64,000 bases of DNA from the NCBI GenBank assembly GCA_001692895.1, contig KV748178.1, positions 4,873,917 through 4,937,916 of the forward strand, written 5' to 3'. Position 1 is the stretch's first letter; each line of letters starts with the position of its first letter. Shown in pieces: positions 1 to 11,917 of the stretch. The stretch is from Cenococcum geophilum 1.58 (taxonomy: Eukaryota > Ascomycota > Dothideomycetes > Gloniales > Gloniaceae). The position numbers and the translations under genes are program-made. The notes below the pieces were generated by a model. That model made no database searches. It had not been told where the DNA came from and saw only the letters and a program-made list of their open reading frames with translations.

Positions 1-2560
1 GGAAATTACTTTAGACCCTACTAAGCCACATAACTAGGGACTCTGGCGAATATTAAAGTAGAGTAGGCGAGCTATAGGGGAAACGCTAGGGGACCCCTAC
101 CTACCCGCACTACGTTAGACAGTATATAATTAGTATACAAATAACAACGGGGAAAAAACAAGAATACTAGCAGAGAGGTTCTTTTTAGGCGTAGGCCAAG
201 CAGACTTATAGGACACCAGTAACTAAGACTACCCCCTACCCCTAAAGATAAGCCAGATAGTCTTAATAAAGGATATAAAAGAAGCTATTTAAAAGCTCTT
301 TATAGGCAAAGTGGTAGGACTAAATAGGATCCTAAATAAGGTAATTAAGGCTGCGTCAAAAGCCCTAGCAATACCACTAGCAAATGCTACATCCACCTGC
401 CTATACGAAGGCAATCTATTAGACTGCTATAAAGTAACAACTATAGTTGTCTTAAGAAAGCTAAATAAAAAGGACTACTCTCTCCTAGGAAGCTACTAAC
501 CAATCGCCCTTAAAAATACGCTAGGAAAGCTTTTAAAAAAGATAGTTATAAAACGTATATAAGAAGCCGTAAAGGAGTAGGGACTACTACTATAGATATA
601 AATAGGCGCAAGAAAGAAGCAATTAACCCTCTTAGCCCTCTCCCTAATTACCTCTAGCGTCTAGGCGGCGTGGTAAGCCCGCCCAGAATACGTAGTATCT
701 ATACTTAGCTTAGACCTAAGTGGAGCCTTCAATAATGTATTGTATAAGAGACTCCTATAGATCCTAAGAAAGAAGGGTCTACTAAAATAAATAGTTAAGT
801 TTATATAAGCCTTTCTAATAGGGTGTACTACTAAGATAGTATTTAAGGGCTATAAAAGTGAATTAATACTAATACCTATAGGCATCCTATAGGGGTCGCC
901 CCTGTCGCTAATCTTGTTCTTATTCTTTATATTTAAGCTACTAAAGACATTTAAGAGCAACTAGAAAATAGTAGCCTTAGGATTTATAGACAATACAAAC
1001 CTAATTATATAGGGAAATATAGTAGCAGAAAACTGCACCAGACTAAACCAGGCGTACGATAGGTGCGTCATATAGGCAAAACGGTATAGCGCTAAATTTG
1101 CACTAGATAAATACCAGCTTATCCATTTTATAAGGAAAAGGAGGGCGAATAATGACCTAGCGTTAATAGTAAGCATCTAGGGCTGTAAAGCAAAATCAGA
1201 AGCCACCCTTAAGGTCCTAGGGGTATAGGTAGACGCTAAACTAAACTGGAATGCGTATATTACATAGGCGACTTATAGGGGAGCAGTAGCATTTGTAGCG
1301 ATATCGCGTATCGCAGCCTTGACCTAAGGACCCTTATTTAGACGCACATAACTACTATATATAGCTGTAGTAAGGCTAATAATACTATACGGCGCCTAGA
1401 TCTGGGGCGTAGACCTAAAAGGTAAGCTACTAGCAAAAAGCTCCCTAGAGCCACTAGTTAAACTATAAAACTAATGCCTATATAGAATTATAAGGGCTTA
1501 TAAGAGGACACTATATACCGCACTAGAACGCGAAGCAGCAGTACCTCTACTAAACATATATATAGATACAATTACTATATAGAGAGCAGCTATAGTATAA
1601 GACTACCCAGTAGAGAAGGATATACGCTAAACACTTAATCGTATATAAGGAGTAAGGGCCCCCTAGAGGGGCAACGCGCCTAAGCTCACAAGCTAGGAAG
1701 CCCTCCGCCTATGTGCGGTAGAGAAAGAATAGAAAATATAGGAGCTACTATAACACTAAGTGGAGACCTGGCGCCACGCTGGCGGAGCGCCACTACGGCA
1801 GCAGAGGATAGGAGGCTATTAGCATAAGTAGAGATCTACTACATGCATCGCAAGATGGGCAGATATTAAGTGGAACTAATAATAGAAGAAGGCAGCAAAA
1901 ACACAGAGGGCAGCTATATAGATCACCCTATAGATAATACTAACTCTCCCCCTATATAAAGGACAGACAAAGGCAAAATTTATAGCCGCCTTCCTACTAA
2001 GGATAGAGGTCCTAGGGCTAAATATATAGCTAGTAAGCATCTATATCCTAAACATTACGCCACACTGTACGTGCGGATAGCCTATATAGTTAGTATACTA
2101 CGTATTACTATTCTGCAACTAACACACTGTAAGAGACTAGTTGTTCGCTAAAGTAGGCATAAATAATATTACCTAAATGCTCTTTACAAGTAGGGGTCTA
2201 TATAAAGCAGCATAATGGCTTATAAGCTAAGGAGTCTTTTAGCAGTTCCAGACAGCAAATAAGATCCAGTAGGAGGATATTAAAGGATACGCCCCCTTCT
2301 AGTCCCTTAGAGACTGGACACCCCCTACCTAGTCAAAGGTAGCACGCCGGCGAATCACTAAACCCTTTCACTACCCCCTAGATCTTCTAAGACACCTTAG
2401 AAGTATGGTACGTAAGGTAGACATTATATAAAGGTATATAGGCTAGGCGAAGGCGGAGCGCGTAAGACTAGCTAAAAGGATATACCTAGGTTTTCCCCCC
2501 TAGGGGGTTTTTCCTATATATAGAAGGTAGAAGCCTATATGGACTTAAAAAAAAAAGGGG
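1..2560 (+). mobile_element. LINE-1: non-LTR retrotransposon (Tad1-like), 3' part, RIP-degraded
   Basis: The window opens inside a non-LTR retrotransposon read on the + strand; its 5' end lies outside. It ends in an A-run at 2547-2556 after a short pyrimidine/purine-rich 3' UTR, as expected for target-primed insertion. The following bases belong to a different element (Gypsy-1), so the LINE probably inserted into it, but the TSD cannot be tested because the 5' end is missing. The frame is full of TAG/TAA codons that read well as mutated CAG/CAA or TGG codons. The Tad1-like assignment comes from the overall motif order and is less certain than the LINE assignment. Confidence 0.85.
300..2505 (+). 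pseudogene. LINE-1 ORF2: reverse transcriptase and C-terminal zinc-knuckle region, broken
   Basis: In its live form this protein copies LINE RNA at a nicked target. Visible motifs in order: an N-terminal RT stretch with YRPIAL-like residues near 497-515; LSLDLSGAFNNV at 704-739 (catalytic motif A, with the usual Asp of FDNV read as Asn); GIL-stop-GSPLS at 881-907, matching the GxPQGSPLSP motif with Gln mutated to stop; GFIDNTN at 980-1000, matching the FVDD active site with the second Asp changed to Asn. A Cys/His cluster starting HCTCG near 2061 matches the C-terminal CCHC-type motif of fungal LINEs. The substitutions D to N and Q to stop are what C-to-T/G-to-A mutation produces, so the enzyme is dead. 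A 62-codon open stretch at 311-499 is part of this frame. Confidence 0.85.
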
Positions 2561-2584
2561 ACCGAATCGGGCGATAAATAGAAT

Positions 2585-2809
2585 TAATAATAATAATAAT
2601 ATTATTATTATCTACTTAATAACTAAGGAAAAACACGAATAATATATTAAATAGGTCTTAAAGAGATTATAAAAAGAATAGATACTAGTAGTAATTAAGA
2701 AATGCGAGTTCTTTATAGGGGAGGCTAATTTTATTAGATTTAATATTAAACTATATTATATTAGTATATACCTAAAGAAGATAGAAGCTATAGTAAGTTA
2801 GTAAAAACT
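2585..2809 (+). pseudogene. Gypsy-1 pol, RT fragment left of the Gypsy-2 insertion
   Basis: This is a short piece of Ty3/Gypsy reverse transcriptase on the + strand. The AT-only stretch at 2585-2612 looks like a (TAA)n repeat, but in frame it reads NNIIIY, which fits a mutated (Y-L-)DDIIIY active-site box. It is followed by the usual 'KEKHEQ.. VLKRL.. IKKCEF' helix and 'KKIEAIV' before the frame stops at the Gypsy-2 LTR. The frame resumes at 9437 with the typical FLGFxNYYRRFI motif. The 5' half of this element (LTR, gag, protease, most of RT) is absent, probably because LINE-1 sits there. Confidence 0.75.
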
Positions 2810-3012
2810 TATTAGGACGCTAAAGCCCTAGGGGTATATAATAATATAATAACAATAGCGGGATATAAGAAGTATCTGGTTCTTAATAAAGTAAAACTAT
2901 AGAACTAAATTCTACTATTTTCTAATATGGGGCGATTACGTTTTGTAGGCGCCTTGCCTACGCCTCGCCTGCGCTAAGCCGGTTACGGCTAGTACGTCTT
3001 TATAGCCTAATA
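2810..3012 (-). repeat. Gypsy-2 3' LTR (left copy)
   Basis: A 203-bp direct repeat of 9229-9431. It begins tattaggacg and ends tagcctaata on the + strand, giving short inverted ends (tatta/taata) consistent with TG..CA ends after RIP. The copies differ mainly at CpA/TpG sites. Confidence 0.9.
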
Positions 3013-3016
3013 ATTA

Positions 3017-3028
3017 CCCCCCCTTCTT
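3017..3028 (-). promoter_or_regulatory. Gypsy-2 polypurine tract
   Basis: On the minus strand this reads AAGAAGGGGGGG, four bases from the 3' LTR. This is the expected primer site for second-strand DNA synthesis and it fixes the element's orientation. Confidence 0.75.
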
Positions 3029-3130
3029 AAGCGGCTGTTTTTAGCCGACGCTATTATATAATAGAAGCGCTATTATTGTCCTTTACTAAATAAAAAGTGT
3101 GTAATAAATTTAAGTAAATTAGATAATATA

Positions 3131-3190
3131 TAAATAGGATAATAGGTAAATAGGTAAATAGGATAATAGGATAATAGGTAAATAGGATAA
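3131..3190. repeat. Short tandem repeat (aggataataggtaaat-type)
   Basis: Imperfect tandem copies of 8-bp words aggataat and aggtaaat fill about 60 bp between the Gypsy-2 purine tract and its antisense ORF. The stretch is non-coding. Confidence 0.7.
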
Positions 3191-3246
3191 TAAAACGCTA
3201 GGGCCCTATAGAGATCTATAAAGGTAGGAGTTCCCACCTAGGTAGG

Positions 3247-4200
3247 ATATTAAATTTCCCTTTTAATTCCATTTCGATTTATTTAGCCTATAACTTGCCT
3301 TCTTTACAATTTCTAATTAATTATAAATTATAAGCGTTAAGTCGCCAGTTCACCTACTTATAAGCCTTTTATAAGTATTCTTTATACTAGCTTATAGCTG
3401 TTACTAACCCTACTAGGCGCCGTTAAAGCTCCTACGCCGCTTATAAGCTACTTCCCTAGCCTTACTAAAACTAATCTACCTCCGCTGCGCTAAACGTATA
3501 GCTACCACTAGGTAGGCCATTTATAGTAAGTAGGCTAACCGTAATTGCGGGTACTGCTAATAACTAAATAAGTTATACTAAGTAGTAAGTTTAAGTACGT
3601 TAGTCTAGGTTTTAATAGCTAATAGACTAGGTTCCTAAGGCCTTTTATAGCCACCTAAATAAGCTACTTACCCTTATTAATAGGGTTAAGCGCTAGCGGG
3701 TTGCTAGCGGGGATACAGCTAACCTTAACGCTCGCGTTACTGCCGCCTAAAAGTCCTTTATAAAGGATATTAAGGCCTTAGTACGCACCGGCGCTAAATA
3801 CAGTTTCCGCTAGCGCCCAAAAGGCGAAAACTTTTCCCTACTTTAAGTATAGAAATTATAGGCCATCTATTATACCCTTAAAGGGATTCTTAACGTAATA
3901 TATACTTTAGTACGTGTTATAACATAGGTGTTTCGCCAGTGTAGCGTATGTTAATAGTACTTATAGGCTAATATGCCTCCTATTATAAGGGATAAGGAAA
4001 AAAATAAGGGTAAGGAGGATAAAGAGGAGGGAGAGAAAAAGGATAAGGAGGGAGAGGAGAAGAAGAAAGAGGAAAGAGGGGAAAAAAAGGAGGATTTAAT
4101 AGAGCTATAGAGTATCTATATTTCTATTAGCGTACTACCGTTACTCCGCTATCATTCCCTTATCGCCCTATTAGTAGGGCGTAATCCCAGTTACAATTAA
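3247..4200 (+). pseudogene. Antisense ORF of Gypsy-2, tail-to-tail with pol, function unknown
   Basis: A + strand frame of about 318 codons opposes the minus-strand pol. Every in-frame stop between about 3247 and 4198 is TAG or TAA at a place where Gln fits, for example LQVQKLQAIYYTLKG near 3840-3885 and CSVCQQYLQANMPP near 3945-3980. A highly charged Lys/Glu tract (about 40 residues, 3985-4100) follows, then a hydrophobic C-terminus. The real stop is probably TAA at 4198-4200, close to the pol end. No ATG is left; ATA at 3247-3249 could be a mutated start, so the 5' end is a guess. I do not recognise the family. Gypsy-3 carries a similarly placed ORF, so this is likely an element-encoded extra gene and not chance. 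Confidence 0.6.
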
Positions 4201-4204
4201 AAAA

Positions 4205-7200
4205 AATTTTATTTTCCTACCTACTTTCTTTTCTATTTACCCCTTAGGGTAAAGTAACTATTATATATCTCCTTTACGTCCTTATTAATGTCCTTAGCTA
4301 GGACCTATTAGTTATATTCTTTTAGCTAGCCTTTTTACTTAACTAGGTACTATAGGGTCTAGTTATATCCCTTCCTTCTATATACTTCTTCTACCTTATA
4401 TTAGTCCTCTTAGTCTATTTAATCGTCTAGCTTAATAGGCCCTAGTAAAGGATCTCTGGTAGTGCCCTTATATTATTTATATAGCTCTAGTAAGCTAATA
4501 TAGAACATTAGGTAGATACGGTAAGATATCGGTAGATATAGTTAGTATACTTACTTTCTAACTAGTTTAGCTATACTAGAAGGTCTAATAAAGCGTACTA
4601 TAAATTTTTTACTTAGCCTTTTTAGTTTAAGGTTTTTAGTTAATAGTAAAACTAGATCCCCTACTTTATATACCTATAATTAGTAATAACGATTATAGTA
4701 TTTCGCCTACGCCTTAGTGGCGTACTCCTAGCGTTTTACCAGCGCTTCGCGTTTAAGGGATATTCTTTTAATTTTTTTAGAGGCGGCTAGAATAGAACTA
4801 CTATTATCCGCCTAGACCTTGTATTTTAAATATAGGTAAAACCTATAGTAGGTATAGAACGGGCTTATACCTATTATACTATATTTAGCATTATTATAGG
4901 CGAATTTAGCTAGCAATAAAAGGCCTACCTAGTTGCTCTACTTTTATTATAGAATATACGGAGGTAATACTCTAGGGTTTAGTTCTAGCGTTTTATTTAC
5001 CCGTCCATTTATAGGTAAAAGGCTATACTTAGCCTATATTTTATCTTTATAGTAAAGTATAGCTCTAACTAGAACTTATTAGTAAAGATACTACTATAAT
5101 TAGATATAATCCCCCTAGGGGCTTTAAAACGGCGTACTACTTTATTAAAAAAGAGATCCGCGAGTTCAGTTATATTAATAGTTTTTACTATAGGCAGATA
5201 TAAGGCTATCTTAGTATAGCGGTCGGCTATTATATATATTGCGTTATATACCTTATCGCCTCATTTACTAGGCAGTAGGCCTATAATAAAGTTTATTATA
5301 ATCTTCTGCCACAGCTAGTCTAGGCAAGGCAGCGCTTAAAGCTCGCCATAAGGGCGATATTAAGGCGCACATATACATTAGTATAAATTATAGGTAGAGA
5401 TATAGTTTATAACATCCACATTTATACTAAGCTAGTAGTACTTACGCGAGAGTAGATCTAGAGTCTTTTTCTTACTAAAGTGCCTAGCTAGGGTATTATT
5501 ATAGTAGATTTATAGGAGTTTTATATAAACTGCTAGGTCTAGAGGTATATATAGCCTCCTACGGTAATAAAGTAGTCTAGTAAAATTAAACTACCGCACT
5601 AGCTTTAAGCGGGCGCGTTAACAGCGTCTTATAGTATTTACGCTGTTACTACGCTTTTATAGTATAAAGTTATCTTTAGTTTAAAGTCTTTTAATAAGCT
5701 TAATAACTGTTTCTATACTAGACTTATAAGCACTCTCTTAAGTACTAGCTTCTCTAACTTAGGTTCTTATTATATGCTACTTAACAACATATATATAGGT
5801 TGTCTAGTTAAACCGTAATACTATATAGCCTAGGCGTACCGCTATTAGGTTACTAGCTTATAGCTATAAAAATAACACCTCTATAGAAGGCTCGCTTCCT
5901 TATACACCTAATAGGACTTTTACTTTAGGTTAGTAGCCCTATATTCCCAAAGTCCTTTAAAGTAATAGTAGCATAATATCTTTTTCTAGCGGACCCCTTA
6001 CGCCTAAGGGTTGCCTTAACAGCGCGTTTATAGGGTTTATTTTTCCTACCTTATACTTAATTACAAAGTTATAGGCAGCTAATGCTTTAGCCTATCTAGC
6101 TTACCGTCTATTAAGGGCTTTTACCTTTATAAAACCCTTTAGATTATTATAATCTGTAAGAACTTCTAGGTGGCTTAATAGCCCCTTAATATAGTGTCTC
6201 TAATGCTTAAAAGCCTCTACAATAGCTAGTAGCTCTTAATTATAGGTCTTATAATTACGCTCTACTAGCAAAAGCTTTCTAGACTAGAAGGCTATTAAAT
6301 GCCAAAGGCCGTCTTTAAACAGCTATAATATAATAGCTGCTAGGCCTTATATTAAGGCATTAATTTCCAACTATATTAGTAAGCCCGGCGTATAGTATTA
6401 TAAAAGTGGCGCCGTTATAAAGGCGTTATAGAGCCGGCGTATTACCTACTCTGCCTCTTCTAGCTAACTAAAAGGCCTAGCTTTACAGCCGTTTTTTACT
6501 CCCTTAAGGAGATTAGTAATAGGCTTCGTAATAGTAGAGTACTTATAGATAAACTAGTAATAGAAGTTGGCAAACCCTAAAAAGACTTAGATATCCCTAT
6601 AGAATTAAGGGCTCTCCTACTTAGTAATAGCTTCTACCCAGCTAAAATCTATCGCTACGCCTTTAAAGCTAATAATATATTTTAGAAACTTAACCTCTTA
6701 TACGCTAAACCTATACTTCTTAAGGTTTATATATAGTTAATATTACTATAACCTACGTAGCACTTCTAGTACGTAGCGCTAGTATTCCTCTAGATTTTCT
6801 AAGAAAATTAGAATATTATTAAGGTAAATTATATAGAAGACGTCTACTAATCCTAATAAGGCTTAATTAATATAGCCCTAAAAGGTTACTAGTCCGTTAG
6901 TTAACCTAAAAGGTAAAACTAAATACTTAAAGTGGCCGTAACGCGTACGGAATACCGTCTTTTACTTATTACCCTAATAGATACAAAGGCGGTAATACGC
7001 ATTTATTAGGTCTAACTTAGTAAAGATTTTAAACCCTATTAAGTAGTCTAAGGTCTTACTAATTAATAGTAATATAAGACGATTCTTAATTATTACCTTA
7101 CTAAGGCCTTTATAGTCTATACAGAGCTATAACTTCTTATCCTTTTTAGGTATAAATAGGATAGGTGCCCCTACAGGGCTAGTACTTAGTTAGATTTAGC

Positions 7201-7950
7201 CTTTAGCTAAGGTATTATCTAAGTACTCCTTTAGCACCTTTAGCTTCTTAACTAAGAGGTTATAGAGCGGCCTATATAGGACCTCCTATCCCTCTTCTAG
7301 GTCAATAGTATAGCCGCCCTAATAGTATTAGGGTAGCTTTTCTGCTTCCTTATATAAGAAGATATCGCTAGCTTTTTTTAACTATAGGGAAAAACTAGTA
7401 AGCTACCGTTGTCTTATTTACTAGGTATTAATCCAGTAATTACTAGGGCAAAGACCCTAGATTCCCTCTAGAGAGACTCTATAAAACCTTTAGAGGTTTA
7501 TAGTAATAGGGATAAGCCATTTAGCTTCTATCGCCACGCCTTTACCTTATAGTTAATAAGAAGTTAGGCCTTCTTTAACCCTAGTATACCTAAGGTAATA
7601 ATAGGGGATGTGTTAGCCATTCTATAGCAGATAAAGGTTATTTCCCTACTCCTACCTTAGCTATTCTTTATTCTTAATAGTACCTTATAGGCTTTATAGT
7701 AATATACTTAAGTTTTATTTAGCTAGGAGTAGGTAGGTAATTCTACGTCTAGTATTTAAAAGTTACACTCTATAGCAAATCACTAGTTAATTATATTTAC
7801 TTTAACACCGAGATTAAGTATTACTAAGGCCTCCTTCTAGGTCTGCTTAGATAGGACTTCCCCTAAAATAGTAATAGCTTCTTTATAATTTAGTAGTAGC
7901 TTATACCCTATAGGTATAAGGGGCTCTAAGGGCGCCTACCTTTTCCTATT
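4205..7950 (-). pseudogene. Gypsy-2 pol: protease-RT-RNase H-integrase-chromodomain, broken
   Basis: Read leftwards on the minus strand. RT shows SPVGAPILF.PKKD and the following LCIDYKGL.K.. IKNR and FTKLDL blocks within about 7020-7200, then YLNNILIF (a mutated YLDDILIF active site) near 6800-6840. Integrase shows ADRYTK.ALYLPI and VVRRF.APRGI near 5100-5250. A chromodomain is seen near 4260-4420 with YKVEEV, YLVK-stop-KG and a hydrophobic C-terminal helix, matching the chromodomain order that guides chromovirus integrase to heterochromatin. The stops are of the Q/W-to-stop type throughout. The protease position (about 7700-7900) is inferred only from order. Confidence 0.85.
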
Positions 7951-9200
7951 ATAAAGATAGCGTTTACGCTATTTAGCGGCGGCTAGTACTGTTATAGCTT
8001 TGGGCACTATCGCCACCAATATTCCAGCTTACTATAATTTTTATAGTTCTCCTTAGGTTAGGTTAAACCCCTAGCAGTACTGCTTCGCCCTACTATTGTG
8101 TCACTAGCGATAGTTTTAGAGTCTATTTTCCCTAAGTTACCTAATAGGGTGGTCTTTATATTTAAGTTTATGGCGTGCCTATTACCTCTAACTTATAGGG
8201 CGCTCACACTCTTCTAGTTTTCCTTTAATAAGGCAGCTAGGGAAATAAGCTAATCTTAAGTTTATAGAAATTCCTAATAGTTAATAACCGCAAGATATAG
8301 CTCTAGTTATAGCTTTATAAATAGATATATTATTAAATACTTTACCTTATAAGGAGGGTTAATTTATACTTTTAAGGAGGTCAGGTAAGCAGTAAACTTA
8401 TTTATAGGTTAATTAGTTCGTTATATTACCCTTATATATATTAGGGCTATATAAAGTTCTTAATTAATAGGACTTTTAATCTAGTTAAGTAGGAATTCTA
8501 TTAGCTCCTCTTAGGTAAACTATATATCTAAATGGTCATCTTTATATTATAGCTAAAGGGTTTAGTTAGTCCCCTTTATATATTATATATTAAACGCAAC
8601 TTTAGTATCCTTATTTGTGAAAGCGTTAAGCTCCAAGCGGAACGCTAGCTTTAAGCTATTACAGAAGTCTTAGTGCTTTTATATACTCTTACCGTAATAT
8701 AAAGCAATCTTCTTTATTTTAACAGCCCGTTTTAACAAAGCGCCTATTATATTAGTAGCCTTCCGCTTAAGGTTTGGATGCCTTAAGCTACCCTCTAAGT
8801 ACTCTAATAGGATGCTTTAAGGTGGTAGATTTGGGTTAGGAGCAAAAGTTAATGTTACCTTGCCGCGTTAACACCGTCTTAGCATTTCTACCTCTTCCCT
8901 AAGTAACTATAGTTTTCCTTACTCTAGAAGTTATAGCTTCTCATTCTTTAGCTATTATATTTCTTTCTATATAGTATCCTCGCCTATAGCTTCTAGTTTT
9001 ATCTAAGACATAAGTCTGCCCGCGTTGTTTTAAGGCTAATCCCCAGACTCAGTACTACGCACTACACTAATATTACGCCCGCGTCTCGCTATTAGGTTAA
9101 TAGACTGTAATATAGTTAAAAAATATAGGTCGTCTTTTTAATAGAGGGCTGTCGCTATATAGTCGTAGCCTTGGTAGACCACTATATTACCAAACCGCTA
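7950..9200 (-). pseudogene. Gypsy-2 gag region, strongly degraded
   Basis: This stretch lies between the pol N-terminus and the 5' LTR (9229-9431), where gag is expected. The frame is too damaged for me to point to a zinc knuckle or a certain start, so the call rests on position. I see no other feature here. Confidence 0.45.
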
Positions 9201-9228
9201 CCCTTAAAAAGGGATAAGAATTTAGAAC

Positions 9229-9431
9229 TATTAGGACGCTAAGGCCCTAGGGGTATATAGCAACGTAATAATAATAGCGGGATGTAAGAAGTATCTAGTT
9301 CTTAATAAAGTAGAACTATAGAACTAAATTCTGCTATTCTTTAATACAGGGCGACTACGTTTTATAGGCGCCTCGCCTACACCTCGCCTACGCTAAGCTG
9401 GTTACAGCTAGTACGTCTCTATAGCCTAATA
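9229..9431 (-). repeat. Gypsy-2 5' LTR (right copy)
   Basis: A 203-bp partner of 2810-3012. It is followed directly by the TSD gaact and by the resumed Gypsy-1 pol frame. Confidence 0.9.
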
Positions 9432-11475
9432 GAACTAGAGAACGTAATATAGTTAGGGTTATTTTTAGGGTTTTATAACTACTATAGGAGGTTTATAGCA
9501 TAGTGGTTAAAGAATATTAAACCGTTTTTAGGCTTATAAAGAAAGAGGAACTATAAATATAGGAAAATAAGCAGAAGAAACTGTTTTAGAAAATTAAAAA
9601 GTTTTTTACCTAGGAACTAATCCTTAAGATCTACTAACTAGAATTAAAAACGGACATATTAGACTTTATATTAGGAGTATACTTATTATAGAGGCATAGA
9701 AACGTATAGCATTTAGTAGCATACTATAGTTAAAAGATAATACTATTAAATTTAAACTATAACATTTATAATAAGGAGTTATTAGGTATAGTTATAGTAC
9801 TTAAAAAATAGAGAGCCTTCTTATAAGGTATAGAGAAAGTATTTATAGTTAAAATTAATTATAAGAACTTAACGGGGTTTTTAATAATTAAAGAACTTAA
9901 TTAGAGATAAGTTAGATAGGTAGAAATACCTAAAGAATACTATTTTAAAATTTAGTATATTAAGGGTATAGAAAATATAGAAGCTAACGCGCTAAGTAGA
10001 AAGGCTAAACTATAAAATAATAAAAAGCCATTAGGGGCTATATTACAGAAAGAAAAAGATAGATTAATTAGGTATAATTATCTAAAGATTGCAGTAACTT
10101 AGGAATATAATTTACTAGAAAATAATTAGGTAAAAAAGATCTAAGAAGTATAGAATAAGGATCTAGACTTAAAGCAGTATAAAAACTAAGAAGTAACGTA
10201 CATTCTAAGGAATATCATAAAAGAATTTATTAAAGAATTCCACTAGGGAATAATATAAGGATAAAATAAAGCTATAAGTCTAAGGTTAAAACTCTAGGAG
10301 GAATATATTATTTAAGAAACCTAGGGCTTAGTAAGAGAAGTTATAAAGAAATATCTAGATTGCTAAAGAAATAAGCTAATAAGGCATAAGCCGTATAAAA
10401 AGCTTTAGCCTATTAAGACACTAGAGAGACTATAGAAAGTTATATTATAGGTTTTTATTATAAAGTTGCTAAGGTTAAAAGGCCCTGTTACTAGATAGGC
10501 TTATAATATAATCCTAGTAATAGTAGACAAGTTAACTAAATAGGACTACTTTATAGTATATTTAGAAGAAATCTTAGTAAAGAATATAGCTAAAATCTAT
10601 ATAAAAGAAGTGTTTGTAAGGCACGGAGTACTAAGTAAGATTATATTAGATAGGGATCTAAGATTTATAGTAGTATTTTAAAAGATATTCTTAGCGGAAT
10701 AGGGAATTCTTATAGTAATATTAATATCATATTATCTGTAGATAGACGGTTAAACAAAAAGATTAAATTAAACGCTAGAATAGTACCTAAGGTATTATAT
10801 TAATTATATATAGAATAATTAGGTATTATTACTACTAGCTATATAGTCTATATATAATATAATACCACAAAAAGGTATAAAGATGTTACTATTTTAGGCG
10901 AATTATAGGTATAAGCCTAGAATATCGTTATTACTATAATATATAAAGAAAACGAGTAATATAGCTAAATAAAGAATAGAGATATTAATAAGTCTTTATA
11001 AAAACCTTATAGAATTAATAAAGTTAATATAAGAAAGAATGAAAAAGTACTATAATACTAGGAGATTTAAGGGACTAGATTTTAAGGAGGGGGATAAAGT
11101 ATAGCTACTATATAAAAATTTTATACGTTAACAACTAAGTAAGAAGTTAGACTATATTAGACTAGGACTATTTAAAATTATAACTAAGATTTTAGAAGTT
11201 ATATATAGACTTAACTTACTAGTAAGAATAAAGATTTACCCTATATAGCATATTACAATACTAAAGCTAGCGTATTAGTTTATAAGGTAGAAAAAAATAT
11301 AGAGGGTAATAAGAAAACAAATAGCAGGTTTTAAAGATTATTAATTATAAAAATATTAACGATAAAACTTAATATAAAGTTAAGTAAATAGCTTATAACA
11401 AGACTACCTAGGAACTACTATAAAACTTAAAGAACGCTATAGAAAAGGTATAAGAGCATTATAAGAAAATAGGTT
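9432..11475 (+). pseudogene. Gypsy-1 pol: RNase H-integrase-chromodomain, broken
   Basis: This continues the frame interrupted at 2809. It opens with LGFYNYYRRFI (about 9465-9500), then RNase H (HLVAYYS and NIYNKELL near 9710-9790). The integrase has an HHCC zinc finger starting near 10240 with CxxC near 10360, VDKLTK near 10528 and the Asp/Glu core leading to YHPQTDGQTERLN-like text near 10730-10770. A chromodomain at about 11330-11475 carries YKVK-stop, E-L-L-stop-NL and EHYKK. Copia-1 lies further 3' within the same element. Stops are TAG/TAA at Gln/Trp positions. The protein would have integrated Gypsy-1 cDNA; it is dead here. Confidence 0.85.
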
Positions 11476-11539
11476 AGGTAATATTAAAAAGGAGCTAGAG
11501 ATAAAGGGATTAGTTAAAGGTAATAGATAAGCTAAAGTA

Positions 11540-11895
11540 TTTAAGGAATCTATCGCTAGCGTATTAGTTATTTCCGCCTCTTCTTAATTAGAATCCTTTT
11601 TAGCCTCCTTAGCCTTAAAATTAGCCAAATCTTATTTAGTAAGGCGCAACTCTTTTAAGCATACTTTTTTTTATAAACCTTTACTAGATGGCTTAGCTGA
11701 GTATAAATATCTAGTTAAGCCTTTAGGGCTTAAGACGCTTTATTAAAACAGTGTTAAATATTAATAAGGGCTTTAGCTAGCTTACTCTCTAGTTTTTTAG
11801 CCGCTACCAATATACAAAACCCTAAGATAGATTAGGTAAGGAACTAAACGGTTATAAATAATAATAAGATATATATACTTAGCGTTAAAGATAGA
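11540..11895 (-). pseudogene. Possible antisense ORF in the 3' part of Gypsy-1
   Basis: The minus strand here gives a coherent frame once TAG/TAA are read as Gln. It has a basic, helix-like character (VAAKKLESKLAKAL near 11790-11830, LKRILIKKRRK near 11560-11600). It lies after the Gypsy-1 chromodomain and faces pol tail-to-tail, the same arrangement as in Gypsy-2 and Gypsy-3. Its upstream part is cut by Copia-1 at 11917, and neither end can be fixed. The family is not recognised. AT-rich DNA can give such frames by chance, so confidence is modest. Confidence 0.35.
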
Positions 11896-11917
11896 TTAAA
11901 TATTATAGAACGATTAT

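Larger units (their letters stand above)
2810..9431 (-). mobile_element. Gypsy-2: complete Ty3/Gypsy (chromovirus-type), RIP-degraded, nested in Gypsy-1
   Basis: The element is bounded by two 203-bp LTRs (2810-3012 and 9229-9431) and flanked by a 5-bp duplication aaact (2805-2809) / gaact (9432-9436), which differ by one RIP-type G/A change. The purine tract for plus-strand priming lies next to the left LTR (complement of 3017-3028), so the element reads on the minus strand: gag near 8000-9150, protease, RT, RNase H, integrase and chromodomain leftwards to about 4200. Removing the element plus one TSD copy joins the two halves of Gypsy-1 pol in frame. An extra ORF lies antisense between pol and the left LTR. 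Confidence 0.92.

Noticed and set aside
961..1176. 71-codon minus-strand open frame
   Set aside because: Antisense shadow of the LINE-1 RT active-site region on the + strand.
2585..2612. Apparent (TAA)n/(ATT)n microsatellite
   Set aside because: In frame it reads as the RIP-mutated YxDD region of Gypsy-1 RT and is followed by the expected RT helix, so it is mostly coding sequence.
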